Positions 35,791 through 45,063 of a stretch of 46,291 bases of DNA are shown here, piece by piece. This DNA is from Lachnospiraceae bacterium (GTDB taxonomy: Bacteria > Bacillota > Clostridia > Lachnospirales > Lachnospiraceae), in NCBI GenBank assembly GCA_024690205.1, contig JAILCX010000008.1, forward strand, positions 1-46,291, given 5' to 3'. The first letter of the stretch is position 1. Every line of letters begins with the position of its first letter. The translations under genes and the position numbers were made by a program. The notes below the pieces were generated by a model. The model made no database searches. It worked only from the letters and a program-made list of their open reading frames with translations, and was not told where the DNA came from.

Positions 35791-36975
35791 ATGGAAAGTT
35801 ATGAGATCCTTAAAGATCTTGCGATAATAGTTATATTCGCAAAGCTTTTCGGATTGGTAGCAAGAAAACTAAAAGCACCGCAGGTAGTCGGAGAGATCAT
35901 TGCGGGAGTGATTATAGGACCCACGGTTCTTGGAATAGTTTCACAGACACCGTTTATTTCCTATATGGCTGAAGTGGGAGTGATACTGCTCATGTTTTCG
36001 GCAGGTCTGGGAACCGATATAAAGCAGCTTTTAAAGACGGGTCCTCAGGCAACGGCCATTGCCTGTTGCGGAGTTTTTGTTCCTCTCGTAAGCGGAGCAC
36101 TTCTTTACATGGGATTTTACGGAGCCAGTCCTTGGGGAGATGAAAACTTTTACCGTGCCGTGTTCGTGGGAGTAATTCTGACAGCCACATCTGTTTCGAT
36201 AACCGCACAGACTCTTAAGGAAATGAATAAGATAAGCACCAAGGTCGGAACACTGGTCCTTAGTGCGGCGATCATAGATGACGTCATAGGAATCCTCGTG
36301 CTTACTTTTGTTATAGGATTCAAGGATCCCGGAACAAAGCCGCTTAAGGTAGTATTAAGCACGGCACTTTTCTTTATCCTTGCTTTCATTGTAGGCGTGA
36401 TCTCCTACAAGATATTTAAAAAGGTTGATGAAAAATATCCGCACACAAGAAGGATACCGATCGCGGGACTTGCATACTGCTTTGCATTTTCATACATTGC
36501 GGAAAGATATTTTGGAATCGCGGATATCACCGGTGCATATGTAGCGGGAATAATCCTTTGTTCAATAGATGATTCGGATTATATAGAGCGAAAAGTCGAT
36601 ATAAATTCCTATATGATCTTCGGACCCGTATTCTTTGCTTCGATCGGATTAAAGACCACATTCGATAATATCTCGATGAGCATAGTCTGGTTTACGATAT
36701 GCTTTATCCTTGTCGGTCTTGTATCAAAGATCATAGGATGTGGATTTATGGCCAAGATATGCGGATATGACGTTAATGATTCGCTTAAAGTCGGAGTCGG
36801 GATGATGACACGAGGAGAAGTTGCACTTATTGTATCCCAGAAAGGTCTGTCGGTAGGCCTTTTGGATTCGAAGTACTTTACATGCGTCATATTATTGATA
36901 ATCGTGTCCAGCGTATTAACACCTATCATATTAAAGATGCTCTATTCTTCCGACAAAAAAGAATCGACTGTATAG
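35791..36975 (+). CDS. Cation:proton antiporter (CPA2 family)
   Basis: The 394-residue protein has about 11-12 hydrophobic segments. Typical CPA2 pieces: KLKAPQVVGEIIAGVIIGPTVLGIV near the N-terminus, GVILLMFSAGLGTDIKQL, GVILTATSVSITAQTL, LSAAIIDDVIGILVLTF (the Asp-Asp of the ion site), and GPVFFASIGLKT. It exchanges Na+ or K+ for H+. No C-terminal NAD-binding domain. SD AAGGAGATG lies 10 bases before the ATG. It follows the Cys-rich gene by 16 bases and may be co-transcribed. Confidence 0.92.
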   Translation: MESYEILKDLAIIVIFAKLFGLVARKLKAPQVVGEIIAGVIIGPTVLGIVSQTPFISYMAEVGVILLMFSAGLGTDIKQLLKTGPQATAIACCGVFVPLVSGALLYMGFYGASPWGDENFYRAVFVGVILTATSVSITAQTLKEMNKISTKVGTLVLSAAIIDDVIGILVLTFVIGFKDPGTKPLKVVLSTALFFILAFIVGVISYKIFKKVDEKYPHTRRIPIAGLAYCFAFSYIAERYFGIADITGAYVAGIILCSIDDSDYIERKVDINSYMIFGPVFFASIGLKTTFDNISMSIVWFTICFILVGLVSKIIGCGFMAKICGYDVNDSLKVGVGMMTRGEVALIVSQKGLSVGLLDSKYFTCVILLIIVSSVLTPIILKMLYSSDKKESTV

Positions 36976-36986
36976 ATATTTCGTAA

Positions 36987-37005
36987 GGACAGATTTTATC
37001 TGTCC
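36987..37005 (+). terminator. Hairpin between antiporter and GH31 genes
   Basis: GGACAGAT (36987-36994), loop TTT, ATCTGTCC (36998-37005): perfect 8-bp stem. No U-run follows, so it may be an operator or weak terminator. Confidence 0.4.
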
Positions 37006-37037
37006 ATATAAAAAGAGAAATTATTGGAGGGAAATGT

Positions 37038-39302
37038 ATGATTTTTGGCAACGGATGCTGGCTTCAGAAGGAAGGCTGTTCCTGCTTTGCACCGCAGGAA
37101 GTGTATTTTACGACAGTCACCGATAACAAGGTGACCATGTGTGTTCCTACTTACCATGTAAGAACAAGGGGTGACGTACTTGGGAACATCAATCTTACGA
37201 TCGAGGTAACATCACCTGCTGATGATATCCTTCGTGTAAGGACATACCACTACAAGGGAGCAATAAAAGACACTCCTTCATTTGAACTTGAATTAAAAGA
37301 CGACAAAAAGCTTGATGTAAAGGATTCCGATGAGGAGATCATCATTAGATCAGGCTCAATGTCTATGGTAATAAATAAAAAACAGTTTTCCATCAAATAT
37401 ATGAGGGGAAATGAAGTCATCACTACTTCAACCGGAAGGGATCTTGCGCTCATGAAGACCGACTGGAAAGGCCTTGCTTATGATCCGGGTGATGACGATG
37501 AGACATATATAAGACAGATGCTCTCTTTATCCGTAGATGAAAAAGTATACGGAATGGGAGAAAGATTTACTCCTTTTATAAAAAACGGACAGAGCGTTGA
37601 TATCTGGAATGCGGACGGCGGAACGAGCACCTTCCAATCATACAAGAACATTCCTTTTTACATCACGGACAAAGGCTATGGTGTTTTGGTAAATCATCCG
37701 GAAGAAGTTAACTTTGAAGTAGCAACCGAGATGGTAACAAGAACCCAGTTCTCCGTTAAGGGAAGTTATCTTGATTACTTTATCATAAACGGTCCTTCAA
37801 TGAAGGAAGTATTGATGCGTTACACGGATCTTACCGGAAAGCCGTCTCTTCCCGCTCCCTGGACTTTCGGATTGTGGCTTTCCACATCATTTACGACAAA
37901 TTATGATGAAGAAACTGTTATGAGTTTTGTTAACGGTATGCTCGATAGGGATATACCTTTAAGAACATTCCACTTTGACTGCTACTGGATGAAAGAATTC
38001 CACTGGTCGAACCTTATCTGGGATGAGAGAGTATTCCCGGATCCTGAAGGAATGTTAAAGAGAATAAAAGCAAAAGGCCTTAACATCTGTGTGTGGATCA
38101 ATCCCTATATAGGTCAGGAATCCGTGCTCTTTGACGAAGGAATGAAGAACGGATATTTCATAAAAAGAACCGACGGAAGCGTATGGCAGTGGGATATGTG
38201 GCAGCCCGGAATGGCAATTGTCGATTTCACGAATCCCGATGCATGCAAATGGTTCCAGAGCAAGCTTGAAGTCCTTCTTGATATGGGCGTTGACTGCTTT
38301 AAAACAGACTTCGGTGAGAGGATCCCGATAAAGGATGTTAAATATTTTGACGGATCAGATCCTTTGAAGATGCACAATTTCTACACATACCTTTATAACA
38401 AGTGTGTATATGAACTTCTTCAGAGAAAACGCGGCAAAAACGATGCTGTCCTCTTTGCAAGATCGGCTACGGTAGGCGGACAGAAATTCCCCGTTCACTG
38501 GGGAGGAGACTGCTGGTCTGATTATGAGTCGATGGAAGAGAGCTTAAGAGGCGGATTATCGCTTCTCATGTCCGGATTCGGATATTGGGCTCATGATATA
38601 GGCGGATTTGAAAATACTTCAACAGCCGATGTTTACAAGCGCTGGGTTCAGTTTGGGCTTTTATCATCACATTCAAGACTTCACGGCTCTTCATCTTACA
38701 GAGTACCGTGGGTATATGATGATGAAGCGGTGGAAGTAGTAAGAAAGTTTACCAAGTTAAAAGCATCGCTTATGCCTTATATCTACAAAACTGCAGTAGA
38801 TGCATCAAAATTAGGTGTTCCCACCATGCGATCAATGGTCATGGAGTTTGAAAAAGACAGAACATGCCCTTATCTTGACAAGCAGTATATGCTGGGAGAT
38901 TCACTTCTTGTAGCTCCTATCTTTAACGAAGAAGGAATCGGAAGCTTCTATCTTCCTGCCGGAAAATGGACTGATTTCTTCACCGGAGAGGTTTATGAGG
39001 GTGAAAAATGGTATGAAAAGAAATATGATTACCTGCATCTGCCCCTTATGGTAAAGGAAAATTCAATGATCGTAATAGGTTCTTGCGAAGAAAGACCTGA
39101 TTACGATTATGAAAAGGATGTTGAAGTAAGGGTTTATGCTCCCATAGAAGGACAGGAGATAAAGACCGTTGTTTACGGCATGGACGGTAAGGAAAAGCTT
39201 ACGATAAAGGCCGTAAGACGCGGAAACGAACTCTTTGTTACTTCTGAAGGTACCGGATCCGTTGCAAAAGTGACCGCTCCGGAAGGTATAACGGTAAAGT
39301 GA
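37038..39302 (+). CDS. Glycoside hydrolase family 31, alpha-xylosidase-like
   Basis: The 754-residue protein aligns along its length with YicI-type GH31 enzymes. The nucleophile is Asp424 in CFKTDFGERIP and the acid/base is Asp491 in HWGGDCWSDYESM. KTDFGERIP with preceding WNADGGTSTFQSYKNIPFY (about 190-210) and WDMWQPGMAIVDFTNP is the alpha-xylosidase pattern rather than that of alpha-glucosidases. No signal peptide: it acts inside the cell on imported oligosaccharides. SD GGAGGG precedes the ATG. It is followed by the GH42 gene, 24 bases on. Confidence 0.88.
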   Translation: MIFGNGCWLQKEGCSCFAPQEVYFTTVTDNKVTMCVPTYHVRTRGDVLGNINLTIEVTSPADDILRVRTYHYKGAIKDTPSFELELKDDKKLDVKDSDEEIIIRSGSMSMVINKKQFSIKYMRGNEVITTSTGRDLALMKTDWKGLAYDPGDDDETYIRQMLSLSVDEKVYGMGERFTPFIKNGQSVDIWNADGGTSTFQSYKNIPFYITDKGYGVLVNHPEEVNFEVATEMVTRTQFSVKGSYLDYFIINGPSMKEVLMRYTDLTGKPSLPAPWTFGLWLSTSFTTNYDEETVMSFVNGMLDRDIPLRTFHFDCYWMKEFHWSNLIWDERVFPDPEGMLKRIKAKGLNICVWINPYIGQESVLFDEGMKNGYFIKRTDGSVWQWDMWQPGMAIVDFTNPDACKWFQSKLEVLLDMGVDCFKTDFGERIPIKDVKYFDGSDPLKMHNFYTYLYNKCVYELLQRKRGKNDAVLFARSATVGGQKFPVHWGGDCWSDYESMEESLRGGLSLLMSGFGYWAHDIGGFENTSTADVYKRWVQFGLLSSHSRLHGSSSYRVPWVYDDEAVEVVRKFTKLKASLMPYIYKTAVDASKLGVPTMRSMVMEFEKDRTCPYLDKQYMLGDSLLVAPIFNEEGIGSFYLPAGKWTDFFTGEVYEGEKWYEKKYDYLHLPLMVKENSMIVIGSCEERPDYDYEKDVEVRVYAPIEGQEIKTVVYGMDGKEKLTIKAVRRGNELFVTSEGTGSVAKVTAPEGITVK

Positions 39303-39311
39303 TCGCTATCC

Positions 39312-39319
39312 GGGGGGGG
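39312..39319 (+). repeat. Homopolymeric G8 tract
   Basis: Eight consecutive G lie between the GH31 stop and the GH42 start, 7 bases upstream of the start codon, in the SD region (followed by AGAAGGA). Slippage here would change SD strength or spacing. Confidence 0.7.
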
Positions 39320-39326
39320 AGAAGGA

Positions 39327-41360
39327 ATGATCGAATCAAAGAAGGTTAAAAAGATCTTATACGGGGGAGACTATAATCCTGACCAGTGGCCTGAGGAGAT
39401 ATGGCATGAGGATATGCGCCTTTTTAAAAAGGCCGGTATAGACGTGGTCACGTTAAATGTTTTCAGTTGGGCAATGCTTCAGCCTTCCGAGGACGTTTAT
39501 GACTTTTCAAAGCTCGATAAGATCATGGATCTTGTTCGTGAAAATGGGATAAAAGTCTGCATGGCTACGTCAACTGCAGCACATCCCGCATGGATGGCCA
39601 GAAAATATCCCGATATATTAAGAGAAGAAAAGGACGGTCTTAAAAGACGGTTTGGAGCAAGACATAATTCATGCCCCAATTCCCCGACTTATCGGAAATA
39701 TTCCGTTGCTCTTGCAACAAAGATTGCCGAAAGATACAAGGATTACGATAATATCGTAGCCTGGCATGTCTCAAACGAATACGGCGGCGAGTGCGTTTGC
39801 GAAAACTGTGCAAAAGCCTTCAGGGAATGGTTAAAGGACAGATACAAAACCATCGAAAAGGTAAATGAAGCGTGGAATACGTCCTTCTGGAGTCATACCT
39901 TTTATGACTTTGAAGAGATATTCCCTTCTGATTTCAGGACAGAAGAGTTCCATTATTATCTGGACGGCTCACCCCGTACCAATTTCCAGGGAATGACCCT
40001 TGATTACACAAGATTTAATTCCGACAGCATTTTGGAATGCTTTAAACTTGAAAGGGATGCCTTAAAAAAGATCACTCCCGATATTCCGGTAACGACAAAT
40101 CTCATGGGATGGTACAAGGGCCTTGATTACAATAAATGGGCCAAAGAAATGGACTTTGTTTCGTGGGATAATTATCCGAATTATAATGCCACGAACGCCG
40201 AGCCTGCCTCTTTCCATGATGTTATAAGGGGATTGGGAGGCGGAAAGCCGTTCTGTCTTATGGAACAGACACCCGGAGTTACGAACTGGCACAAGTATTG
40301 CCGGTTGAAAAGGCCGGGAGTTATGAGATTATGGTCTTATCAGGCGATCGCCCACGGATCGGATACGGTCATGTTTTTCCAGATGAGAAGATCTCAGGGA
40401 GCCTGTGAGAAATACCACAGCGCGGTGATCGATCATGTCGGAACCGAAGATACCAGAGTGTTTAGGGAAGTCACAGAGCTTGGCGAGGAACTCAAAAATA
40501 TTGGTGATCGCATACTCGGAACGAGGATAAACTCAAAAGTAGCCATAGTGGCTGACTGGGAAAACTGGTGGGCATGTGAGATGTCTGCGGGCCCTACAAA
40601 CCTCATAAACTATATATCCGAGATAATGGTTTATTATACGGCACTTTATAACCAGAACATTCCGGTTGATTTTGTCGGTGCGGATGATGATATATCAAAG
40701 TATTCGCTGGTCATAGCTCCGATGCTTTATATGAATAAGGACGGATATGATGAAAAGGTGCGTAACTTTGTAAATAACGGCGGTTGCTACCTTACCACGT
40801 ATTTCAGCGGATATGTAGATGAAAACGACAGGGTGATACTGGGAGGCTATCCCGGAAAGCAAAAGGATATCCTCGGTATCTGGGTTGAGGAATCCGATGC
40901 GATACCGCCCGATGAAAGCAACTGCTTTATCTACAAGGGAACAGAATATCCTGCCGATATTCTTTGTGATGTTATGCACCTTCAGGGAGCAAAAGAGATA
41001 TCCACATACGAAAAGGAATTCTATGCAGGAACCCCCGTTCTTACCAAAAACAAGCTTGGTGACGGAACTGTCTACTATGTGGGAACCCGCTCAAGCGAGG
41101 AGTTCTATGCCACATTCCTTAGGGATATCTGCGAGGAACTCTTTATCGAGCCTGTGCTCAATGCACCTAGAGAGGTTGAAGTTACCTGCAGGGAAAATGA
41201 GGATACAAGATTCATATTTATCCTTAATCACAAAGATACCTCAAGCGAGGTAAGGCTCAAAAAGCCCGGAACGGATATACTGACCGGTATTGAGTATAAA
41301 GCCGATGATATCGTAAAACTCGATAAGAAGGGCGTGGCGATAATAGAAAGTCGAAAGTAA
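39327..41360 (+). CDS. Beta-galactosidase, GH42 family
   Basis: The 677-residue protein begins KKILYGGDYNPDQWPEEIW, the GH42 start. The acid/base is Glu151 in WHVSNEYGGEC and the nucleophile is Glu313 in FCLMEQTPG. The zinc cluster CVCENC follows at about 155-160. A trimerisation domain (SKVAIVADWENWWACEMSAGP) and C-terminal beta domain follow. No signal peptide, so it is intracellular and acts on imported galactosides, such as galactan or xyloglucan fragments. The SD region contains a G8 tract. The exonuclease gene follows by 3 bases. Confidence 0.95.
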   Translation: MIESKKVKKILYGGDYNPDQWPEEIWHEDMRLFKKAGIDVVTLNVFSWAMLQPSEDVYDFSKLDKIMDLVRENGIKVCMATSTAAHPAWMARKYPDILREEKDGLKRRFGARHNSCPNSPTYRKYSVALATKIAERYKDYDNIVAWHVSNEYGGECVCENCAKAFREWLKDRYKTIEKVNEAWNTSFWSHTFYDFEEIFPSDFRTEEFHYYLDGSPRTNFQGMTLDYTRFNSDSILECFKLERDALKKITPDIPVTTNLMGWYKGLDYNKWAKEMDFVSWDNYPNYNATNAEPASFHDVIRGLGGGKPFCLMEQTPGVTNWHKYCRLKRPGVMRLWSYQAIAHGSDTVMFFQMRRSQGACEKYHSAVIDHVGTEDTRVFREVTELGEELKNIGDRILGTRINSKVAIVADWENWWACEMSAGPTNLINYISEIMVYYTALYNQNIPVDFVGADDDISKYSLVIAPMLYMNKDGYDEKVRNFVNNGGCYLTTYFSGYVDENDRVILGGYPGKQKDILGIWVEESDAIPPDESNCFIYKGTEYPADILCDVMHLQGAKEISTYEKEFYAGTPVLTKNKLGDGTVYYVGTRSSEEFYATFLRDICEELFIEPVLNAPREVEVTCRENEDTRFIFILNHKDTSSEVRLKKPGTDILTGIEYKADDIVKLDKKGVAIIESRK

Positions 41361-41363
41361 TTA

Positions 41364-42317
41364 ATGGATTATATTGTATTTGACCTTGAATGGAATCAAT
41401 CGAATACCGGAAAAGAGCCTGAAGTCAAGGAACTTCCCTTTGAGATCATAGATATCGGTGCCATAAGGATGAGTACGGACCGCAGGATGATAGGAGAGTA
41501 TAACCAGCTCGTAAAACCCACGGTGTACCAGCATATGCACCATATTACGAGCAAGATAATACATCTTCACATGCAGGACCTTCAAAGGGGTATTCCCTTT
41601 AAGGAAGCAGTCAGTGATTTTCTTCAGTTTTGCGGCGATGACTATGTTTTTTGCACCTGGGGAACGACGGATGTTTATGAACTAAGAAGAAACATGCGTT
41701 TTTACGGGATAGAGCCCTTATCAAATGGACCGTTAAAATTTCTTGATGTCCAAAAGCTTTATTCCCTTTCCTTTGAAGACGGAAAGAGCAGAAGGAACCT
41801 TGAATATGCGATCGATGCTTTGAAGATCGATAAGGACATCCCTTTCCACAGGGCTTTTTCGGATGCATATTATACCGCAAAAGTTCTTTCACTCATTCCC
41901 GAGGAGATGCTTGATTACTGTTCCTTTGACACTTTCCTTGTTCCTGAGAGCAAAGAAGATGAGGTTCATATAAGGTTTAAGGATTATTCAAAATACATAT
42001 CAAGGGAATTTGATGACAAACATGAAGCTATGATCGATAAGGAAGTGGCATCAACAAAGTGTTTTGTCTGTAACAAGAATATTCGTAAAAAGGTCAGATG
42101 GTTCTCTCCCAACGGAGGAAAGCATTTTTACAGCGTGGCGGAATGTCCCGTCCATGGTTTTGTTAAGTATAAAAACCGTATGAGAAAGACGGAATCTGAC
42201 GGGATCTATGTGGTAAAGACCACAAAGCTCATAGATGAAGAGACATATCTTCTTCTTGCCGAAAAGCGGCGTCAGATACAGGAAAGCAAAAAAAACAAAG
42301 AAAAAGAGAAAAATTAG
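41364..42317 (+). CDS. DEDDh-type 3'-5' exonuclease with C-terminal Cys/His region
   Basis: The N-terminal 175 residues are a DnaQ/KapD-like exonuclease: VFDLEWNQS (DxE), FCTWGTTDVYEL (second Asp) and FHRAFSDAYYT (H-x4-D). The extra 130 residues include CFVCNKNIRKKVRWFS and AECPVHGFVKYKNRMRK, a possible zinc-binding nucleic-acid contact. It could trim RNA or DNA ends. It follows the GH42 gene by 3 bases, though its function seems unrelated. It ends in a convergent 4-base overlap with the D,D-carboxypeptidase gene. Confidence 0.82.
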   Translation: MDYIVFDLEWNQSNTGKEPEVKELPFEIIDIGAIRMSTDRRMIGEYNQLVKPTVYQHMHHITSKIIHLHMQDLQRGIPFKEAVSDFLQFCGDDYVFCTWGTTDVYELRRNMRFYGIEPLSNGPLKFLDVQKLYSLSFEDGKSRRNLEYAIDALKIDKDIPFHRAFSDAYYTAKVLSLIPEEMLDYCSFDTFLVPESKEDEVHIRFKDYSKYISREFDDKHEAMIDKEVASTKCFVCNKNIRKKVRWFSPNGGKHFYSVAECPVHGFVKYKNRMRKTESDGIYVVKTTKLIDEETYLLLAEKRRQIQESKKNKEKEKN

Positions 42318-43723
42318 AATTTCAGTTTATTCTTTTCGCGCCTCCGCTTGGGATACCGGGAGGTGCGTTTTTTTCTTAAGTTATCCAAAAGGTTATAGTT
42401 CACAAAGAAAGAATGTATATATGAGATGATAATAAGCGCAAGGCATCCCGCAACGGCATAAGTTGTGATGCTGACTACGTTGATAAACCTGGGTGCGGGT
42501 TTTTCTTCGGTTATCTCTTCTTTTGGTTCTTCAACGGGGTTTTCGACATCAAATGCCGAAAGCTCTTTTCTGTTTTCCACGGAGCGGATCCTTCCGTAAC
42601 CCAGATATGCCCCGTGATAAGAGTAATTAATGTAAGCGATATCCTCTTCGGAATCATTCGTATAGATAAGTTCCGTTTCCATATCGCGGAAGTTGATGTT
42701 TTTCGGCATTATGATGTTATCCTTGTCATCAAGCTCAAGGATCTGCTTCGAACTTCCGAGGATATCTATGGTAGAAGGGAAGAAATTGTTATTTTCAATA
42801 GAGTATTTTTCTTCGTTATCGGCTACGTTTACAATGTTGAAATTGCCGAACCCGTAGTCAAAAAGCTTTACCGTATCATTGAACTGCTCGGGTGATTCGT
42901 CTTTTAAAACGACACAGATAAGGGTCATACCATTTTGTTCGGCGCATGTTACGAGTGTTTCACCGGCTTCCGATGTATATCCGGTCTTTCCGCCCTTTAT
43001 TCCGGCATAAGGCATATCACCAGATATCAGCTGGTGCTTGTTTCGCACATAAAAGTCATCAGGCTGTGTGGAGGTTGCTTCAAAATGGTGATATCCGGTA
43101 TTTCCTATCTTTGCAAGATATTCATTGTTGAAAAATTCCTTAGCTATGATCGCAAGGTCGTAAGCAGATGTGTAGTGATCTTCATTAAAAAGACCGTTGG
43201 TGTTGGTAAAATGAGTATCTTTTAATCCCAGTTCATCCGCTTTGTCATTCATCATCTGAACGAACGAATCAATATCACCAGCAACGTGCTCACCGACCGC
43301 GTTTGCAACTTCGTTTGCTGATGCTACCATGATCCCGTAAAGGCACTCTTCCATGGACATGGCCTGACCGGGATCTATACCTATGTTTGAACTTCCGCTT
43401 TCAAGGGAAAAGACGGCATCGTACGAAAAATCAACCATTTCGTCCATACTGCAGTTTTCGGCTGCAAGCAAAGCGGTCATCATCTTGGTAGTACTTGCCG
43501 GATAAAGATGTTCGTGAATGTTTTTGGCATAGAGGATGACACCGGTGTTTGCTTCCATCAAAAAAGCAGCCTCGGCGCCAAGATCGGGTCCTGATGGCCA
43601 GTTGGGAATGTCATTGGTCTCAAGAGAGGTATCCGGGCCAACTGGCGCAGCAAATGCAGGTATGCTATTATATGAAAAGATGCCGATCGCCAAAAGAACG
43701 GCCAAAACCCTTTTTTTCATCAT
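42314..43723 (-). CDS. D-alanyl-D-alanine carboxypeptidase (peptidase S11, PBP5/DacF type)
   Basis: The protein trims the terminal D-Ala of peptidoglycan stem peptides. From the ATG at 43723 it has a signal peptide (MMKKRVLAVLLAIGIFSYNS, then IPAFA-A) and the S11 motifs S77-T-T-K80, S135-A-N137 and K246-T-G in GGKTGYTSEAG. A C-terminal TM helix (INVVSITTYAVAGCLALIIIS) and basic tail (RKKRTSRYPKRRREKNKL) anchor it. The frame remains open to 43954, but that would antisense-overlap trmB and lacks a signal peptide. SD is weak. The last codons contain the terminator of the opposite operon. Confidence 0.92.
   Translation of the reverse strand: MMKKRVLAVLLAIGIFSYNSIPAFAAPVGPDTSLETNDIPNWPSGPDLGAEAAFLMEANTGVILYAKNIHEHLYPASTTKMMTALLAAENCSMDEMVDFSYDAVFSLESGSSNIGIDPGQAMSMEECLYGIMVASANEVANAVGEHVAGDIDSFVQMMNDKADELGLKDTHFTNTNGLFNEDHYTSAYDLAIIAKEFFNNEYLAKIGNTGYHHFEATSTQPDDFYVRNKHQLISGDMPYAGIKGGKTGYTSEAGETLVTCAEQNGMTLICVVLKDESPEQFNDTVKLFDYGFGNFNIVNVADNEEKYSIENNNFFPSTIDILGSSKQILELDDKDNIIMPKNINFRDMETELIYTNDSEEDIAYINYSYHGAYLGYGRIRSVENRKELSAFDVENPVEEPKEEITEEKPAPRFINVVSITTYAVAGCLALIIISYIHSFFVNYNLLDNLRKKRTSRYPKRRREKNKLKF
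42337..42374 (+). terminator. Terminator of GH31-GH42-exonuclease run, inside dac coding region
   Basis: The arms 42337-42345 and 42359-42367 form a 9-bp stem (one G-T) followed by T7. On the opposite strand this is the codons of the last 20 residues of the D,D-carboxypeptidase gene. Confidence 0.75.
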
Positions 43724-43769
43724 ATTACAGTTTATAGGATAGAAGAAATCATTACAAGTAGGTCGCAGA

Positions 43770-44411
43770 ATGAGACTCAGAAATATACCCGGCTCCAGAG
43801 ATGTGATAGCCGAAAGTGAATACGTCGTACACGATTTTAAAGCTGCAAAGGGAAACTGGAGAGAGCTTTTTGGTAACGATAATCCGATAAGGATCGAGAT
43901 AGGCATGGGAAAAGGCCGGTTTTTATGCGATCTTGCAACGCTTAATCCTGACATAAATTATGTCGGGATCGAAAAATACTCTTCCGTTTTATTAAGAGCC
44001 ATCCAGAAAGAGGAAGAAGTAAGGCTTCCGAACCTTAAATTTATCAGAATGGAAGCTGAAGAGATCGCTGAAGTGTTTGCAAATGATGAAGTCGACAGGA
44101 TATATCTTAACTTTTCAGATCCCTGGCCCAAGGACCGTCACGCCAAAAGAAGACTTACTTCAAGGCAGTTTCTTTCAAGATATGACCGGTTTTTAAAAAA
44201 AGACGGAGTGATCGAATTTAAGACCGATAACAGGGATCTTTTTGATTTTTCACTTGAAGAAGTAAAAGAGGCCGGCTGGGATCTTGATGAAATGACATAT
44301 GATCTTCACCATGATGAAAGACTGAATGCCGGAAATATCATGACGGAGTATGAAGAACGCTTTTCCCAAAAGGGAAATCCGATCTGTAAATACATAATTT
44401 CAAGAAAATAA
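43770..44411 (+). CDS. trmB: tRNA (guanine46-N7)-methyltransferase
   Basis: The 213-residue SAM methyltransferase makes m7G46 in tRNA. SAM loop IEIGMGKGRFLCDLATLNP at about 47-65 and the TrmB signature LNFSDPWPKDRHAKRRLT at about 115-132 with RQFLSRYDRFLKKDGVIEFKTDN. Start MRLRNIPGSRDVI is typical of Firmicute TrmB. It is divergent from the D,D-carboxypeptidase gene, with 46 bases between the two start codons. Confidence 0.95.
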   Translation: MRLRNIPGSRDVIAESEYVVHDFKAAKGNWRELFGNDNPIRIEIGMGKGRFLCDLATLNPDINYVGIEKYSSVLLRAIQKEEEVRLPNLKFIRMEAEEIAEVFANDEVDRIYLNFSDPWPKDRHAKRRLTSRQFLSRYDRFLKKDGVIEFKTDNRDLFDFSLEEVKEAGWDLDEMTYDLHHDERLNAGNIMTEYEERFSQKGNPICKYIISRK

Positions 44412-44499
44412 AAAAAACCCATAAAAATACTAATCATCGAACGTATCACAGATAAAGGATAAGCTTCCCGGGTGATGCGTTAAGGGAGGTGAGTCCTGG

Positions 44500-45063
44500 T
44501 TGAACGAAGAACAATTTAATAGTTGTATCGAAGCCATCCTCAAAAAGGACAAGTCGGGACTTCATTCCATATACGAAGCATACCTTTCGTATATCTACCA
44601 GATCGTTCTGGGTATCGTAGGAAGAAAAGAAGATGCCGAGGATGTGACCAGTGAGTTTTTCATCAAACTCTGGCAAACGGCCGATAAATACAGACCGGGC
44701 AGCGGTCACAAAGGATATCTGGCAACAATCGCAAGAAACATGGCCATTGATTTTTTAAGGAAGAACCGCCACGAAGTTCTGGAACCCGGTAATGAAGAAG
44801 GAGAAGATGAGGAAAAGTCCTTCGAAGCGACTTTACAAAGCAAAGACAATACGGAAGAAACCGTAATAGAAGACATATCACTAGATGAAGCCCTGGCACT
44901 GTTAAAGCCAAAACAGCGGCAGATAGTGGACCTGAAGATACTTTCCGAGATGACGTTCCAGGAAATATCCGAGGTGCTGAAGATCCCGATGGGTACGGTC
45001 ACGTGGCACTATCGGGAAGCGATAAATAAATTAAGGAGGTGCGGCTACTATGAAGAATCTTGA
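44500..45063 (+). CDS. ECF-type RNA polymerase sigma factor
   Basis: The 187-residue protein has region 2 (LHSIYEAYLSYIYQIVLGIVGRKEDAEDVTSEFFIKLW, then GYLATIARNMAIDFLRKNRHE) and region 4 (LKPKQRQIVDLKILSEMTFQEISEVLKIPMGTVTWHYREAINKLRR). The start is TTG at 44500 with a strong SD (GGGAGGTGA). The downstream anti-sigma-like gene overlaps by 14 bases. Upstream, no clear ECF-type autoregulated promoter (a GAAC at about 44438 lacks a partner -10) can be assigned. Confidence 0.93.
   Translation: MNEEQFNSCIEAILKKDKSGLHSIYEAYLSYIYQIVLGIVGRKEDAEDVTSEFFIKLWQTADKYRPGSGHKGYLATIARNMAIDFLRKNRHEVLEPGNEEGEDEEKSFEATLQSKDNTEETVIEDISLDEALALLKPKQRQIVDLKILSEMTFQEISEVLKIPMGTVTWHYREAINKLRRCGYYEES

Noticed and set aside
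43724-43954. N-terminal extension of the D,D-carboxypeptidase reading frame
   Set aside because: It antisense-overlaps the start of trmB, lacks protein-like features and would bury the clear signal peptide beginning at 43723.
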